Of a stretch of 64,000 nt of DNA, positions 54,535 through 63,435 are shown piece after piece. Below the pieces are notes generated by a model, which saw nothing but the letters and a program-made list of their open reading frames with translations, did no database searches and was not told the origin of the DNA. The position numbers and the translations under genes are program-made. Positions within the stretch are counted from its first letter, which is position 1. Each line of letters begins with the position of its first letter. The DNA is from Pseudomonas quebecensis. GTDB lineage: Bacteria; Pseudomonadota; Gammaproteobacteria; Pseudomonadales; Pseudomonadaceae. The stretch is taken from NCBI RefSeq assembly GCF_026410085.1, contig NZ_CP112866.1, forward strand, positions 496,001 to 560,000. Direction: 5' to 3'.

Positions 54535-55311
54535 ATGACGGCCAGCGCTGAAAAATACACCTGCCAGACCTTGCTCGACGTGCAATCGCTCACCCCCAGC
54601 CTCTTCACCCTGCGCACCACCCGCGATCCGGGATTTCGTTTCACCGCCGGCCAATTTGTGCGCCTGGGGGTCACCAAGGCGGATGGCAGCACTGTATGGC
54701 GCGCGTATTCCGTGGTGTCGGCGCCTTTTGACGAGTACCTGGATTTCTTCTCGATCGTCGTACCGGGGGGGGAGTTCACCAGTGAGCTTAGCCGCCTGCG
54801 TGTCGGCGACACGCTGATGGTGGAGCGTCAGGCCACGGGTTATCTGACGTTGAACCGATTCGTCGATGGCCGCGACCTGTGGTTGCTGGGCACGGGCACC
54901 GGCGTGGCGCCGTTTCTGTCGATCCTGCAGGACTTCGAAGCCTGGGAGAAATTCGAGCGCATCATCCTGGTGTACAGCGCACGTGAGGCCAGGGAGCTGG
55001 CTTACCAGTCGCTGATCAAGGAACTGGGCGAGCGCGAATACTTGGCCGAGTACGCGCATAAACTCACCTACCTGCCCATCGTCACTCGAGAGCAGCACCC
55101 GGGGGCCTTGAACGGCCGCATCACCACCTTGATCGAAAACGGCGAGCTGGAACGGGCGGCCGGGGTAAAACTGAGCCCCGAGCATTCACGCGTGTTGATT
55201 TGCGGTAACCCGCAGATGGTCGATGACACCCGCCAACTGCTGAAGAAACGCGACATGAACCTGTCGCTCTCCAGGCGACCGGGCCAGGTGGCGGTGGAGA
55301 ACTACTGGTAA
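54535..55311 (+). CDS. fpr: Ferredoxin-NADP reductase
   Basis: 258 residues from MTASAEKYTCQTLL with CGGAG ahead. FNR fold: FAD-binding RAYSVVSAPFDEYLDFF (the RxYS motif) and GGEFTSELSRL, NADPH-binding LLGTGTGVAPFLSIL, LVYSAREARELAYQ and CGNPQMVDDTR, ending VAVENYW. Transfers electrons between NADPH and ferredoxin or flavodoxin. Its place before mscL and katB is that of the P. aeruginosa fprB-type gene (PA4615, from memory), distinct from FinR-controlled fprA. A MITE lies just past its stop. Confidence 0.93.
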   Translation: MTASAEKYTCQTLLDVQSLTPSLFTLRTTRDPGFRFTAGQFVRLGVTKADGSTVWRAYSVVSAPFDEYLDFFSIVVPGGEFTSELSRLRVGDTLMVERQATGYLTLNRFVDGRDLWLLGTGTGVAPFLSILQDFEAWEKFERIILVYSAREARELAYQSLIKELGEREYLAEYAHKLTYLPIVTREQHPGALNGRITTLIENGELERAAGVKLSPEHSRVLICGNPQMVDDTRQLLKKRDMNLSLSRRPGQVAVENYW

Positions 55312-55314
55312 ACG

Positions 55315-55449
55315 AAAGGCGCCCCTGGAGGCTAATGCCGGTCAGTTAAGAGACGGAACGGACAATCAGTCACCTGTGGCGAGCCCGCTCGCCACAGTTA
55401 CAGTGTTCCTCCTTAACTGACTGGCATTACCCCTGGAGGCGCCTTTTTT
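55315..55449. terminator. Terminator split by a MITE insertion
   Basis: AAAGGCGCC (55315-55323) and GGCGCCTTT (55438-55446, followed by TTTG) are complementary. Removing the 97-bp element and one copy of the duplicated CCCCTGGAGGC restores a compact hairpin with a 9-bp stem and 6-nt loop followed by a T-run, between convergent fpr and mscL. The halves are now about 114 bp apart. Confidence 0.7.
55333..55429. mobile_element. 97-bp IS4-like MITE with 11-bp target duplication
   Basis: Terminal inverted repeats TAATGCCGGTCAGTTAAG (55333-55350) and CTTAACTGACTGGCATTA (55412-55429), 17 of 18 matching. Flanked by exact 11-bp direct repeats CCCCTGGAGGC at 55322-55332 and 55430-55440. The end sequence and 11-bp duplication fit the IS4 family as I remember it (IS4 ends TAATGCCGATCAGTTAAG). 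The centre has a perfect palindrome CTGTGGCGAGC-CC-GCTCGCCACAG (55374-55397). No coding capacity. Confidence 0.85.
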
Positions 55450-55464
55450 GCAAACCGGTGCGGC

Positions 55465-55881
55465 TTAAAGCGGCTTGTCGTTCTGTGCCTTGAGCAGATC
55501 GCGGATCTCGCCCAGCAGCACTTCTTCCTTGGTCGGCGTCGGCGGCAGGCTCGGTGCCTTGGCCTCTTCGCGCTTGAGACGGTTGATCACCTTCACGCCC
55601 ATGAAAATTGCAAATGCCACGATCAGGAAATCGACGACGCTCTGGATGAACTTGCCATACGCCAGCACCACGGCCGGTGCATCGCCCTGGGCGGCCTTGA
55701 GCGTGATCGCCAGATCACCGAAGTCCACACCGCCGATCAACAGACCGAGCGGCGGCATCACCACGTCGCCTACAAATGAGGAAACAATTTTGCCGAAGGC
55801 GGCGCCGATGATGATACCGACGGCCATGTCGACCACATTACCTTTGACCGCGAAGGCCTTGAACTCACTGATCACGCCCAT
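55465..55881 (-). CDS. mscL: Large-conductance mechanosensitive channel
   Basis: 138 residues. Amphipathic N-terminal helix [20 protein letters not shown], pore helix TM1 with [28 protein letters not shown]2 [24 protein letters not shown], and the charged C-terminal bundle ([29 protein letters not shown]). Opens under membrane tension to relieve hypo-osmotic shock. Position between fpr and katB matches P. aeruginosa. Confidence 0.97.
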   Translation of the reverse strand: MGVISEFKAFAVKGNVVDMAVGIIIGAAFGKIVSSFVGDVVMPPLGLLIGGVDFGDLAITLKAAQGDAPAVVLAYGKFIQSVVDFLIVAFAIFMGVKVINRLKREEAKAPSLPPTPTKEEVLLGEIRDLLKAQNDKPL

Positions 55882-56168
55882 AGGTTATTCCTTGTTACAG
55901 ATGAGAAGGGTGGTGCCAAGTGTAAGTCAGTCGATGCGGGCTTGCGCGACACAACTGTTAACACTGTTGGTTTTTATCGACACATTAAAACGCAAATAGT
56001 TTGCAAAGTGCCACCAATCGCGCGCGAAATACCCGGAAATTCAGTGGGTTACCACACTCATTTATTAATCGGCCTGGTATGAGTTTTCTATTTATCTTCT
56101 GACTCTCGGGTCACTAGCCTCTGGCAAGCACAACTGAATGTGCATCAAAAAAACCAGAGGAAACCTTG

Positions 56169-57710
56169 ATGAAAAATCCAACCCGCCGCGGGCCGGTGCT
56201 GGCGCGACACGCGCTGCTCCTGGTCACCGCCAGCCTGCTTTCCCTGTCTGTACACGCCGCCAACCTCACCCGCGACAACGGTGCCACGGTTGGCGATAAC
56301 CAGAACTCGCAAACCGCCGGTGCCACCGGCCCGGTGCTGCTGCAAGACGTACAGCTGATTCAGAAACTGCAACGCTTCGACCGCGAGCGTATCCCGGAGC
56401 GTGTGGTGCACGCGCGCGGCACCGGCGCCCACGGCACCTTCACCGTGACCGATGGCCTCAGCGACCTCACCAAGGCCAAAGTATTCGCCGCCGGCGAGAC
56501 CACTCCGGTGTTCGTGCGCTTCTCCGCCGTGGTGCATGGCAACCATTCCCCGGAAACCCTGCGTGACCCACGCGGCTTCGCCACCAAGTTCTATACCGCT
56601 GACGGTAACTGGGACTTGGTGGGCAATAACTTCCCGACGTTCTTTATTCGCGACGCCATCAAGTTCCCTGACATGGTGCATGCGTTCAAACCTGATCCGC
56701 GCACTAACCTGGACGACGATTCGCGCCGGTTCGACTTCTTCTCCCATGTTCCCGAGTCGACCCGCACGCTCACCGAGTTGTATTCCGACGCCGGCACACC
56801 CGCCAGTTACCGGGAAATGGATGGCAATGGCGTACACGCCTACAAGTTGATTAACGCCAAGGGCGAAGTGCATTACGTCAAGTTCCACTGGAAGAGCCTG
56901 CAAGGCATCAAGAATTTAGATCCCAAACAAGTGGTGCAAGTACAGGGGCGCGATTACAGCCACATGACTAACGACTTGGTCACCCATATCAACAAGGGCG
57001 ACTTCCCGAAGTGGGACTTGTATGTGCAAGTGCTCAAGCCTGAAGACTTGGCCAAGTTCGACTTCGATCCACTGGACGCCACCAAGATCTGGCCGAATGT
57101 GCCCGAGCGCAAAGTGGGGCAGATGGTCCTCAACCGTAATCCGGCCAACGTTTTCCAAGAGACCGAACAAGTCGCCATGGCGCCGGCCAACCTGGTGCCG
57201 GGCATCGAGCCGTCTGAAGACCGCCTGCTGCAAGGCCGTGTGTTCTCCTACGCCGACACCCAGATGTACCGCCTGGGCGCCAATGCCCTGCAACTGCCGA
57301 TCAACGCCCCGCGCGTGACCGTCAACAACGGCAATCAGGACGGCGCGATGAACAGCGGCAAGACCAGCAGCGGTGTGAACTATCAGCCAAGCCGCCTGGA
57401 ACCGCGTGAAGAGCCACAAGCCGCGCGCTACAGCCAGTTGCCGCTGTCCGGCAGCACCCAGCAGGCGAAAATCCAGCGCGAGCAGAACTTCAAGCAGGCC
57501 GGTGATCTGTACCGTTCGTACAGTCAGAAAGAGCGTCAGGACCTGATTGAAAACTTCGGCGGCTCCCTGGCCACCACCGATGACGAGAGCAAGCACATCA
57601 TTCTCTCGTTCCTCTATAAGGCCGATCCGGAATACGGCACCGGCGTGGCCAAGGTCGCCAAGGGCGATCTGGCCCGCGTGAAGGCGCTGGCCGACAAACT
57701 GACCGACTGA
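56169..57710 (+). CDS. katB: Periplasmic catalase KatB
   Basis: 513 residues; ATG at 56169, directly preceded by TTG. A signal peptide (MKNPTRRGPVLARHALLLVT to VHAAN) marks it as exported. Haem catalase with the distal His in VVHARGTGAHG, the Asn in VGNNFPTFFIRDAIKF, and the proximal Tyr region GRVFSYADTQMYRLG. KatB is the peroxide-inducible catalase in P. aeruginosa, where OxyR controls katB-ankB. No clean OxyR site was recognised in the 287-bp upstream gap, which otherwise appears empty. Confidence 0.95.
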   Translation: MKNPTRRGPVLARHALLLVTASLLSLSVHAANLTRDNGATVGDNQNSQTAGATGPVLLQDVQLIQKLQRFDRERIPERVVHARGTGAHGTFTVTDGLSDLTKAKVFAAGETTPVFVRFSAVVHGNHSPETLRDPRGFATKFYTADGNWDLVGNNFPTFFIRDAIKFPDMVHAFKPDPRTNLDDDSRRFDFFSHVPESTRTLTELYSDAGTPASYREMDGNGVHAYKLINAKGEVHYVKFHWKSLQGIKNLDPKQVVQVQGRDYSHMTNDLVTHINKGDFPKWDLYVQVLKPEDLAKFDFDPLDATKIWPNVPERKVGQMVLNRNPANVFQETEQVAMAPANLVPGIEPSEDRLLQGRVFSYADTQMYRLGANALQLPINAPRVTVNNGNQDGAMNSGKTSSGVNYQPSRLEPREEPQAARYSQLPLSGSTQQAKIQREQNFKQAGDLYRSYSQKERQDLIENFGGSLATTDDESKHIILSFLYKADPEYGTGVAKVAKGDLARVKALADKLTD

Positions 57711-57767
57711 CCCGTTGGTTCCGATCGGCGTCCACGCGGGCGCCGATCCCTTGGCAGGAGAACTCCC

Positions 57768-58307
57768 ATGCGTATTTCCATTGGCTTGCTGATCGCCATG
57801 CTGGCCTTCACGGCTCGGGCCGAATCCGCCGACCCGGTCGCGCTCAAGGCGCAACTGCAGGACTATTACTTCGACGCCGCCCGCCGTGGCGACCTCGACA
57901 TGCTCAATACATTCATTGAGTCCGGCTACAGCCTGAACACCCAGGACGACAAGGGCTACACCGCCCTGATCCTCGCCGCCTACCATGGCCAGGCGCCCTT
58001 TGTGGAGCGCTTGCTGGACGCCGGTGCCGACGCCTGCGTGCAGGATAAACGCGGTAACACCGCCCTGATGGGCGCGATCTTCAAGGGTGAGCTGAAAATT
58101 GCCCAGCGCCTGCTGGCCACCGACTGCAACCCCGACCAGCGCAACGGTGCCGGGCAGACCGCCGCCATGTACGCCGGGCTGTTCAAGCGCATCGAACTGC
58201 TGGATGAACTGAAGGCCAAGGGCGCCGACCTCAACGCCGAAGACCCGGTGGGTAACAGTGCCTCGCGATTGGCCAGCGGTGAAATCCGGACCCCGGCGTC
58301 GCGCTGA
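57768..58307 (+). CDS. ankB: Periplasmic ankyrin-repeat protein AnkB
   Basis: 179 residues. Signal peptide MRISIGLLIAMLAFTARA, then about four ankyrin repeats (DKGYTALILAAYHGQAPFVE, KRGNTALMGAIFKGELKIAQ, AGQTAAMYAGLFKRIELLDE). In P. aeruginosa AnkB is needed for full KatB activity, perhaps as a periplasmic scaffold or haem-related helper. Follows katB by 57 bp with AGGAG ahead, so one operon. Confidence 0.92.
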   Translation: MRISIGLLIAMLAFTARAESADPVALKAQLQDYYFDAARRGDLDMLNTFIESGYSLNTQDDKGYTALILAAYHGQAPFVERLLDAGADACVQDKRGNTALMGAIFKGELKIAQRLLATDCNPDQRNGAGQTAAMYAGLFKRIELLDELKAKGADLNAEDPVGNSASRLASGEIRTPASR

Positions 58308-58342
58308 GCTATCATCGCGGTTTTTCAGTTGGAGGTTCTCGA

Positions 58343-59710
58343 ATGGCAAAGGCCAAGCGCATGTACGGCTGCACGGAGTGCGGCGCGACCTTTCCCAAGT
58401 GGGCCGGCCAGTGCGGCGAATGCGGCGCGTGGAACACCCTGACGGAAACCATGATCGAGAGCGGCGGGGCGGCTGCGCCCACCGGTCGCGCCGGCTGGAC
58501 CGGGCAACAGGCGCAGATCAAAACCCTGGCTGAAGTCAGCGTCGAAGAGATTCCGCGATTTTCCACGGCCTCCGGTGAACTGGACCGGGTGCTGGGCGGC
58601 GGCCTGGTGGATGGCTCGGTGGTGCTGATCGGCGGCGACCCGGGCATCGGCAAGTCGACCATTCTGTTGCAGACCTTGTGCAGCATTGCCAGCCGCATGC
58701 CGGCGCTGTACGTCACCGGTGAAGAATCCCAGCAACAAGTGGCCATGCGCGCCCGTCGCCTGGGCCTGCCCCAGGACCAGTTGCGGGTGATGACCGAAAC
58801 CTGCATCGAAAGCATCATTGCCACGGCTCGTGTGGAAAAGCCCAAAGTCATGGTGATCGACTCGATCCAGACGATTTTTACCGAGCAATTGCAATCGGCG
58901 CCGGGCGGCGTGTCCCAGGTACGCGAGAGCGCGGCGCTGCTGGTGCGTTATGCCAAGCAGAGCGGCACGGCGATTTTCCTGGTCGGCCACGTCACCAAAG
59001 AGGGTGCGCTGGCGGGGCCTCGCGTGCTGGAGCATATGGTCGACACTGTGCTGTATTTCGAGGGCGAGTCCGACGGACGCCTGCGTTTGCTGCGGGCGGT
59101 AAAGAACCGTTTCGGTGCGGTCAACGAACTGGGTGTCTTCGCCATGACCGACCGAGGGTTGAAGGAAGTTTCCAACCCTTCGGCGATTTTCCTGACCCGC
59201 GCCCAGGAGGAAGTCCCCGGCAGCGTGGTCATGGCCACGTGGGAAGGCACCCGGCCGATGCTGGTGGAGGTCCAGGCGCTGGTGGATGACAGCCATCTGG
59301 CCAATCCGCGTCGGGTGACGCTGGGGCTGGATCAGAACCGCCTGGCCATGCTGCTCGCGGTGCTGCATCGCCATGGCGGCATTCCGACCCACGACCAGGA
59401 CGTATTTCTCAATGTGGTCGGCGGGGTCAAGGTGCTGGAAACTGCGTCCGACCTGGCCTTGATGGCGGCGGTGATGTCCAGCCTGCGCAACCGGCCATTA
59501 CCTCATGACCTGTTGGTGTTCGGTGAAGTCGGCCTGTCCGGCGAAGTGCGCCCGGTGCCGAGCGGTCAGGAACGACTCAAGGAAGCCGCCAAGCACGGCT
59601 TCAAGCGCGCGATCGTGCCCAAGGGCAACGCGCCGAAGGAAGCGCCGGCGGGGCTGCAGGTCATTGCGGTGACGCGGCTGGAGCAGGCGCTCGATGCACT
59701 TTTCGAATAA
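58343..59710 (+). CDS. radA: DNA repair protein RadA (Sms)
   Basis: 455 residues, normal length. N-terminal C4 zinc finger (CTECGATFPKWAGQCGECG), RecA-like ATPase with Walker A GGDPGIGKSTILLQ and Walker B VMVIDSIQTI, the RadA-specific KNRFG motif, and a C-terminal Lon-protease-like domain (DVFLNVVGGVKVLETASDLA). RadA promotes branch migration of recombination intermediates. TTGGAGG precedes the ATG. Confidence 0.97.
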   Translation: MAKAKRMYGCTECGATFPKWAGQCGECGAWNTLTETMIESGGAAAPTGRAGWTGQQAQIKTLAEVSVEEIPRFSTASGELDRVLGGGLVDGSVVLIGGDPGIGKSTILLQTLCSIASRMPALYVTGEESQQQVAMRARRLGLPQDQLRVMTETCIESIIATARVEKPKVMVIDSIQTIFTEQLQSAPGGVSQVRESAALLVRYAKQSGTAIFLVGHVTKEGALAGPRVLEHMVDTVLYFEGESDGRLRLLRAVKNRFGAVNELGVFAMTDRGLKEVSNPSAIFLTRAQEEVPGSVVMATWEGTRPMLVEVQALVDDSHLANPRRVTLGLDQNRLAMLLAVLHRHGGIPTHDQDVFLNVVGGVKVLETASDLALMAAVMSSLRNRPLPHDLLVFGEVGLSGEVRPVPSGQERLKEAAKHGFKRAIVPKGNAPKEAPAGLQVIAVTRLEQALDALFE

Positions 59711-59725
59711 CAAGGGAACCACCCG

Positions 59726-60454
59726 ATGCAACGATCGAACGACTGGGCGGTAGTCGCCCTGCTTGTCGCCCTGACCGGCGCGCCCGCCATGGCCGCGGCT
59801 GCCGAGCTGCCGCCCGGTTACCGCCTGGCCCAGACGCTGGCAACCGAAGAGGGCAACCAGCTGCAGATCCTGGAAGACCAGCGCATCAGCGCGCAGATGC
59901 ATAAGGACAATTGGGGCAGTGGGCTGGATGAGGACTCGTTCGACGAGCCCGGCGATCTGGTCGACAACCCGCTGCTTGAGGCTCAAGTACGCCTGGTGTC
60001 GGCCGCCGATAAAGTGGTTGCGCAGCAGGACCTTGGCTACCCGCTGGCCGAGGTCGGTAAAGCCCCGCTCAAGGGTTTACCCGCGCCGGTGTATTTCCTG
60101 AGCATCGATGAGACCGCGCCGATGGGCTCCTACAGCGGCCCTGCCACTCAATTGCTGCTGCCGGCCAAACAGCAACTCACCCCGCTGAGCTACACCGGCG
60201 CGGACGGCAAGCCTCAACCGCTGACCCTGGCCCACACGGGGAAGGCTGACTGGCAGGTGGCGACGCCGGCCAGTGGCGGGCCGGATGAACTGTTGCAGGT
60301 ATCGTCGTTTATGGACGGCGACGGTGAGGACGATTTCACCACGCGCTACCAGACGTATCGCTATGTCGACGGGCAATGGCAAGTTGCGTCGAGCCAGAAA
60401 AAGGGCTACTGGGACATGGAAAGCGACTTTCCCGGCCGCGAGGCGTTTCCCTGA
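59726..60454 (+). CDS. Secreted hypothetical protein
   Basis: 242 residues. Signal peptide MQRSNDWAVVALLVALTGAP ending AMAAAA. The mature part is mostly beta-prone with no recognised motif; an acidic segment SFMDGDGEDDFTTRYQTYRY is conspicuous and looks like a Ca-binding-type loop, and VDGQWQVASSQKKGYWDMES ends it. It follows radA by 15 bp, so it may be co-transcribed, and converges on the PilZ gene. Function unknown. Confidence 0.75.
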   Translation: MQRSNDWAVVALLVALTGAPAMAAAAELPPGYRLAQTLATEEGNQLQILEDQRISAQMHKDNWGSGLDEDSFDEPGDLVDNPLLEAQVRLVSAADKVVAQQDLGYPLAEVGKAPLKGLPAPVYFLSIDETAPMGSYSGPATQLLLPAKQQLTPLSYTGADGKPQPLTLAHTGKADWQVATPASGGPDELLQVSSFMDGDGEDDFTTRYQTYRYVDGQWQVASSQKKGYWDMESDFPGREAFP

Positions 60455-60456
60455 GC

Positions 60457-60825
60457 CTATAGCGCCAGCAAAGCGCCCAACTCTCGCTCAAGTTCATCTT
60501 GATCGCCGAGGTTCAATTCGATCAGCCGTCGCAGGTGGCTGATCGAATCCAGGTCGATTTCTTTGCACACAAAGCCCAGTTGGCCGTGATCGTCATGGGT
60601 CAGCCTGACCTGCATCTTGATATGCGCTTTGGGATCCAGGCGGATATCCACCTCGAACGGCAGGTCTTTATTGCCCTTCCAATGTTCGGGCCGCTTTACT
60701 GCCAGGCCCTTGAGCGACAGATCCACTAAGGTTACTGGCCATTGCTGCTCGTTTTGGCGAAGTTCGGTTTTCGCATCCAGGGCGATCCGGCGGAAACAGC
60801 GGCGGTCGGACGGGTGATCGGTCAT
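60457..60825 (-). CDS. mapZ: PilZ domain c-di-GMP-binding protein
   Basis: 122 residues, single PilZ domain. The c-di-GMP switch RRCFRR near the N-terminus and DLSLKGLAV (D-x-S-x-x-G) are both intact, so binding is expected. Corresponds by neighbourhood to P. aeruginosa PA4608 (MapZ), which binds the chemotaxis methyltransferase CheR1 when loaded with c-di-GMP. Identity as MapZ rests on gene order and length. Convergent with the preceding gene by 2 bp. Confidence 0.85.
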   Translation of the reverse strand: MTDHPSDRRCFRRIALDAKTELRQNEQQWPVTLVDLSLKGLAVKRPEHWKGNKDLPFEVDIRLDPKAHIKMQVRLTHDDHGQLGFVCKEIDLDSISHLRRLIELNLGDQDELERELGALLAL

Positions 60826-60999
60826 GGTGAAACCCTCTGAGGATGGATGGAGTGTAGCCCTGCGCCATCATTGGGCGATTTTTTCTGCTTTTTTCAGCGC
60901 TGCAGGGCTCTAGACCAATGGAGGGGGGTGGCCTTTGGGGCCAACAGCGCTAAACTCCGAGTGGCTGTCCTTTCTGTCCACCCTGGCTGGAATATAAAA

Positions 61000-63066
61000 A
61001 TGAAAAATAATAATAGCCTGCTACGCCACTTACCCTGGCTGGTGCTGGCAATCGTAGGAGCGTGCGCCCTGGGCGTAGTGGCCTTGCGCCGCGGCGAGGC
61101 GATCAACGCCTTGTGGATTGTGGTGGCCGCAGTGGCCATCTACCTGGTTGCTTACCGTTACTACAGTCTGTTCATCGCTAACAACGTGATGCAGCTCGAC
61201 CCACGGCGGGCCACCCCCGCAGTGCTCAACAATGACGGTCTGGACTATGTGCCGACCAACAAACACATCCTGTTCGGTCACCACTTTGCCGCCATTGCCG
61301 GCGCAGGCCCGCTGGTCGGCCCGGTGCTGGCGGCGCAGATGGGCTATCTGCCCGGCACACTCTGGCTGATCGCCGGCGTGGTGCTGGCCGGTGCGGTGCA
61401 GGACTTTATGGTGCTGTTCCTGTCCACCCGTCGCAACGGCCGATCCCTGGGGGATATGGTGCGCGAAGAGATGGGGCGCATTCCGGGGACTATCGCGCTG
61501 TTCGGCTGCTTCCTGATCATGATCATCATCCTCGCGGTGCTGGCGCTGATCGTGGTCAAGGCCCTGGCCGAGAGCCCATGGGGCATCTTCACGGTGATGG
61601 CGACCATCCCGATCGCGATGTTCATGGGCATTTACATGCGCCACATCCGCCCGGGCCGCATCGGCGAGATTTCCATCATCGGCGTGCTGTTGCTGCTCGG
61701 CTCGATCTGGCTGGGCGGGCAGATTGCCGCCGATCCGGTGTGGGCCAAGGCGTTCAGCTTCACCGGCGTGCAAATCACCTGGATGCTGATCGGCTACGGT
61801 TTCGTGGCGGCGGTATTGCCGGTGTGGCTGATCCTGGCGCCGCGCGACTACCTGTCGACCTTCCTCAAGATCGGCACCATCATCGCCCTGGCGATCGGTA
61901 TCCTGGTCACCATGCCCGAGCTGAAAATGCCGGCGCTGACCCAGTTCATCGATGGCACCGGCCCGGTGTGGAAAGGCGGGCTGTTCCCGTTCCTGTTCAT
62001 CACCATCGCCTGTGGCGCGGTCTCGGGTTTCCACGCGCTGATTTCGTCGGGCACCACGCCCAAGCTGCTGGATAACGAAACCAACGCCCGCTACATCGGT
62101 TACGGCGGCATGTTGATGGAGTCCTTCGTGGCCATCATGGCGATGGTCGCGGCCTCGGTGATCGAGCCCGGTGTGTACTTCGCCATGAACAGCCCGGCCG
62201 CCGTGGTTGGCGGTGACGTAATGGCCGTGGCGCAGACCGTCAGCAGCTGGGGTTTTGCTATCACCCCGGAAGCGCTGCAGGCGGTGGCCCATGACATCGG
62301 CGAAACCACCATCCTGGCGCGTGCCGGCGGTGCGCCGACATTGGCAGTCGGTATCGCGCAGATCCTGCACAGTGTGCTGCCGGGTGAAAACACCATGGCG
62401 TTCTGGTACCACTTTGCGATCCTGTTCGAAGCCTTGTTCATCTTGACCGCTGTCGACGCCGGTACCCGTGCCGGCCGCTTCATGCTGCAGGACCTGCTGG
62501 GCTCGTTCGTGCCGGCGCTCAAGCGTACCGAGTCGTGGACCGCCAACCTGATCGCGACCGCCGGTTGTGTAGCGATGTGGGGTTACCTGCTGTATCAAGG
62601 CGTGATCGACCCACTGGGCGGTATCAACACGTTGTGGCCGCTGTTCGGCATCTCCAACCAGATGCTGGCCGGTATCGCGCTGATGCTCGCCACCGTTGTG
62701 CTGATCAAGATGAAGCGCCAGCGCTACATCTGGGTAACGATGCTGCCGGCCGTATGGCTGCTGATCTGCACCACCACCGCAGGCTTCATCAAGCTGTTCG
62801 ACGCCAACCCGGCAATCGGCTTCCTGTCGCTGGCCAAGAAGTACAGCGATGCCCTGGCCGGTGGTCAGATCCTCGCGCCGGCCAAGAGCATCGACCAGAT
62901 GCAGCACGTGATCTGGAACGCCTACACCAACGCGACACTGACGGCGTTGTTCCTGTTCGTGGTATTCAGCATCCTGTTCTATGCGCTCAAGGTCGGCGTC
63001 GCCGCCTGGGGCAACAAGGAACGTACGGATAAAGAAGCCCCGTTCCAGGCCATTCCGGACGCATGA
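61000..63066 (+). CDS. cstA: Carbon starvation protein CstA
   Basis: 688 residues from MKNNNSLLRHLPWLVL, about 16-18 membrane helices. CstA motifs: GLDYVPTNKHILFGHHFAAI, AGAGPLVGPVLAAQMGYLPG, IACGAVSGFHALISSGTTPK and FWYHFAILFEALFILTAVDA. Family members are peptide or pyruvate/proton symporters in the inner membrane. The first codons give an A-rich run (AAA-AAT-AAT-AAT-AGC) that fits an Hfq/Crc catabolite-repression site. Forms an operon with the YbdD/YjiX gene 15 bp downstream. Confidence 0.95.
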   Translation: MKNNNSLLRHLPWLVLAIVGACALGVVALRRGEAINALWIVVAAVAIYLVAYRYYSLFIANNVMQLDPRRATPAVLNNDGLDYVPTNKHILFGHHFAAIAGAGPLVGPVLAAQMGYLPGTLWLIAGVVLAGAVQDFMVLFLSTRRNGRSLGDMVREEMGRIPGTIALFGCFLIMIIILAVLALIVVKALAESPWGIFTVMATIPIAMFMGIYMRHIRPGRIGEISIIGVLLLLGSIWLGGQIAADPVWAKAFSFTGVQITWMLIGYGFVAAVLPVWLILAPRDYLSTFLKIGTIIALAIGILVTMPELKMPALTQFIDGTGPVWKGGLFPFLFITIACGAVSGFHALISSGTTPKLLDNETNARYIGYGGMLMESFVAIMAMVAASVIEPGVYFAMNSPAAVVGGDVMAVAQTVSSWGFAITPEALQAVAHDIGETTILARAGGAPTLAVGIAQILHSVLPGENTMAFWYHFAILFEALFILTAVDAGTRAGRFMLQDLLGSFVPALKRTESWTANLIATAGCVAMWGYLLYQGVIDPLGGINTLWPLFGISNQMLAGIALMLATVVLIKMKRQRYIWVTMLPAVWLLICTTTAGFIKLFDANPAIGFLSLAKKYSDALAGGQILAPAKSIDQMQHVIWNAYTNATLTALFLFVVFSILFYALKVGVAAWGNKERTDKEAPFQAIPDA
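61003..61017 (+). promoter_or_regulatory. Candidate Hfq/Crc translational repression site
   Basis: Five consecutive A-R-N triplets (AAA AAT AAT AAT AGC) directly after the cstA ATG, in an A-rich context (TATAAAAATG). Catabolite-activity motifs of Pseudomonas are A-rich ARN repeats overlapping the start region. Inferred from pattern only. Confidence 0.5.
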
Positions 63067-63081
63067 TCGAGGATTGCAGCC

Positions 63082-63279
63082 ATGTTCAATGACATCAGTC
63101 GCCTGGGTAAATACCTCGGTCAGGCCGCACGCCTGATGGTCGGCATGCCCGACTACGACACCTACGTCGAGCATATGCAAACCAAGCACCCGGACAAGCC
63201 GGTGATGGACTACAAGGCGTTCTTCCGGGAACGCCAGGAAGCCCGTTACGGCGGCAAGGGTGGGCCCAAGTGCTGCTGA
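63082..63279 (+). CDS. YbdD/YjiX family small protein
   Basis: 65 residues, soluble. Sequence [38 protein letters not shown] and a C-terminal GGKGGPKCC with paired Cys matches the YbdD/YjiX (DUF466) family, always next to cstA/btsT genes. Role unknown, presumably supporting the transporter. Confidence 0.92.
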   Translation: MFNDISRLGKYLGQAARLMVGMPDYDTYVEHMQTKHPDKPVMDYKAFFRERQEARYGGKGGPKCC

Positions 63280-63308
63280 CCCGTTAGTTCGGGCTGGCGA
63301 TGATCCAC

Positions 63309-63397
63309 TGTGGGAGGGGGCTTGCCCCCGATAGCGGTGTCTCAGTGACACATAAGTGCCTGACACACTGCTATCGGAGGCAAGCCCTCTCCCACAT
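63309..63397. repeat. REPIN
   Basis: Left arm TGTGGGAGGGGGCTTGCCCC, right arm GGCAAGCCCTCTCCCACAT in inverted orientation, spacer GTGTCTCAGTGACACATAAG with its own small palindrome. Confidence 0.82.
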
Positions 63398-63435
63398 TTG
63401 TTTTGTGTTTCTTCAGTTAATAAGGAGAACTGTTT

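Noticed and set aside
55882..56168. OxyR site upstream of katB
   Set aside because: Expected from P. aeruginosa, but no convincing ATAG-N7-CTAT spaced pattern could be read.
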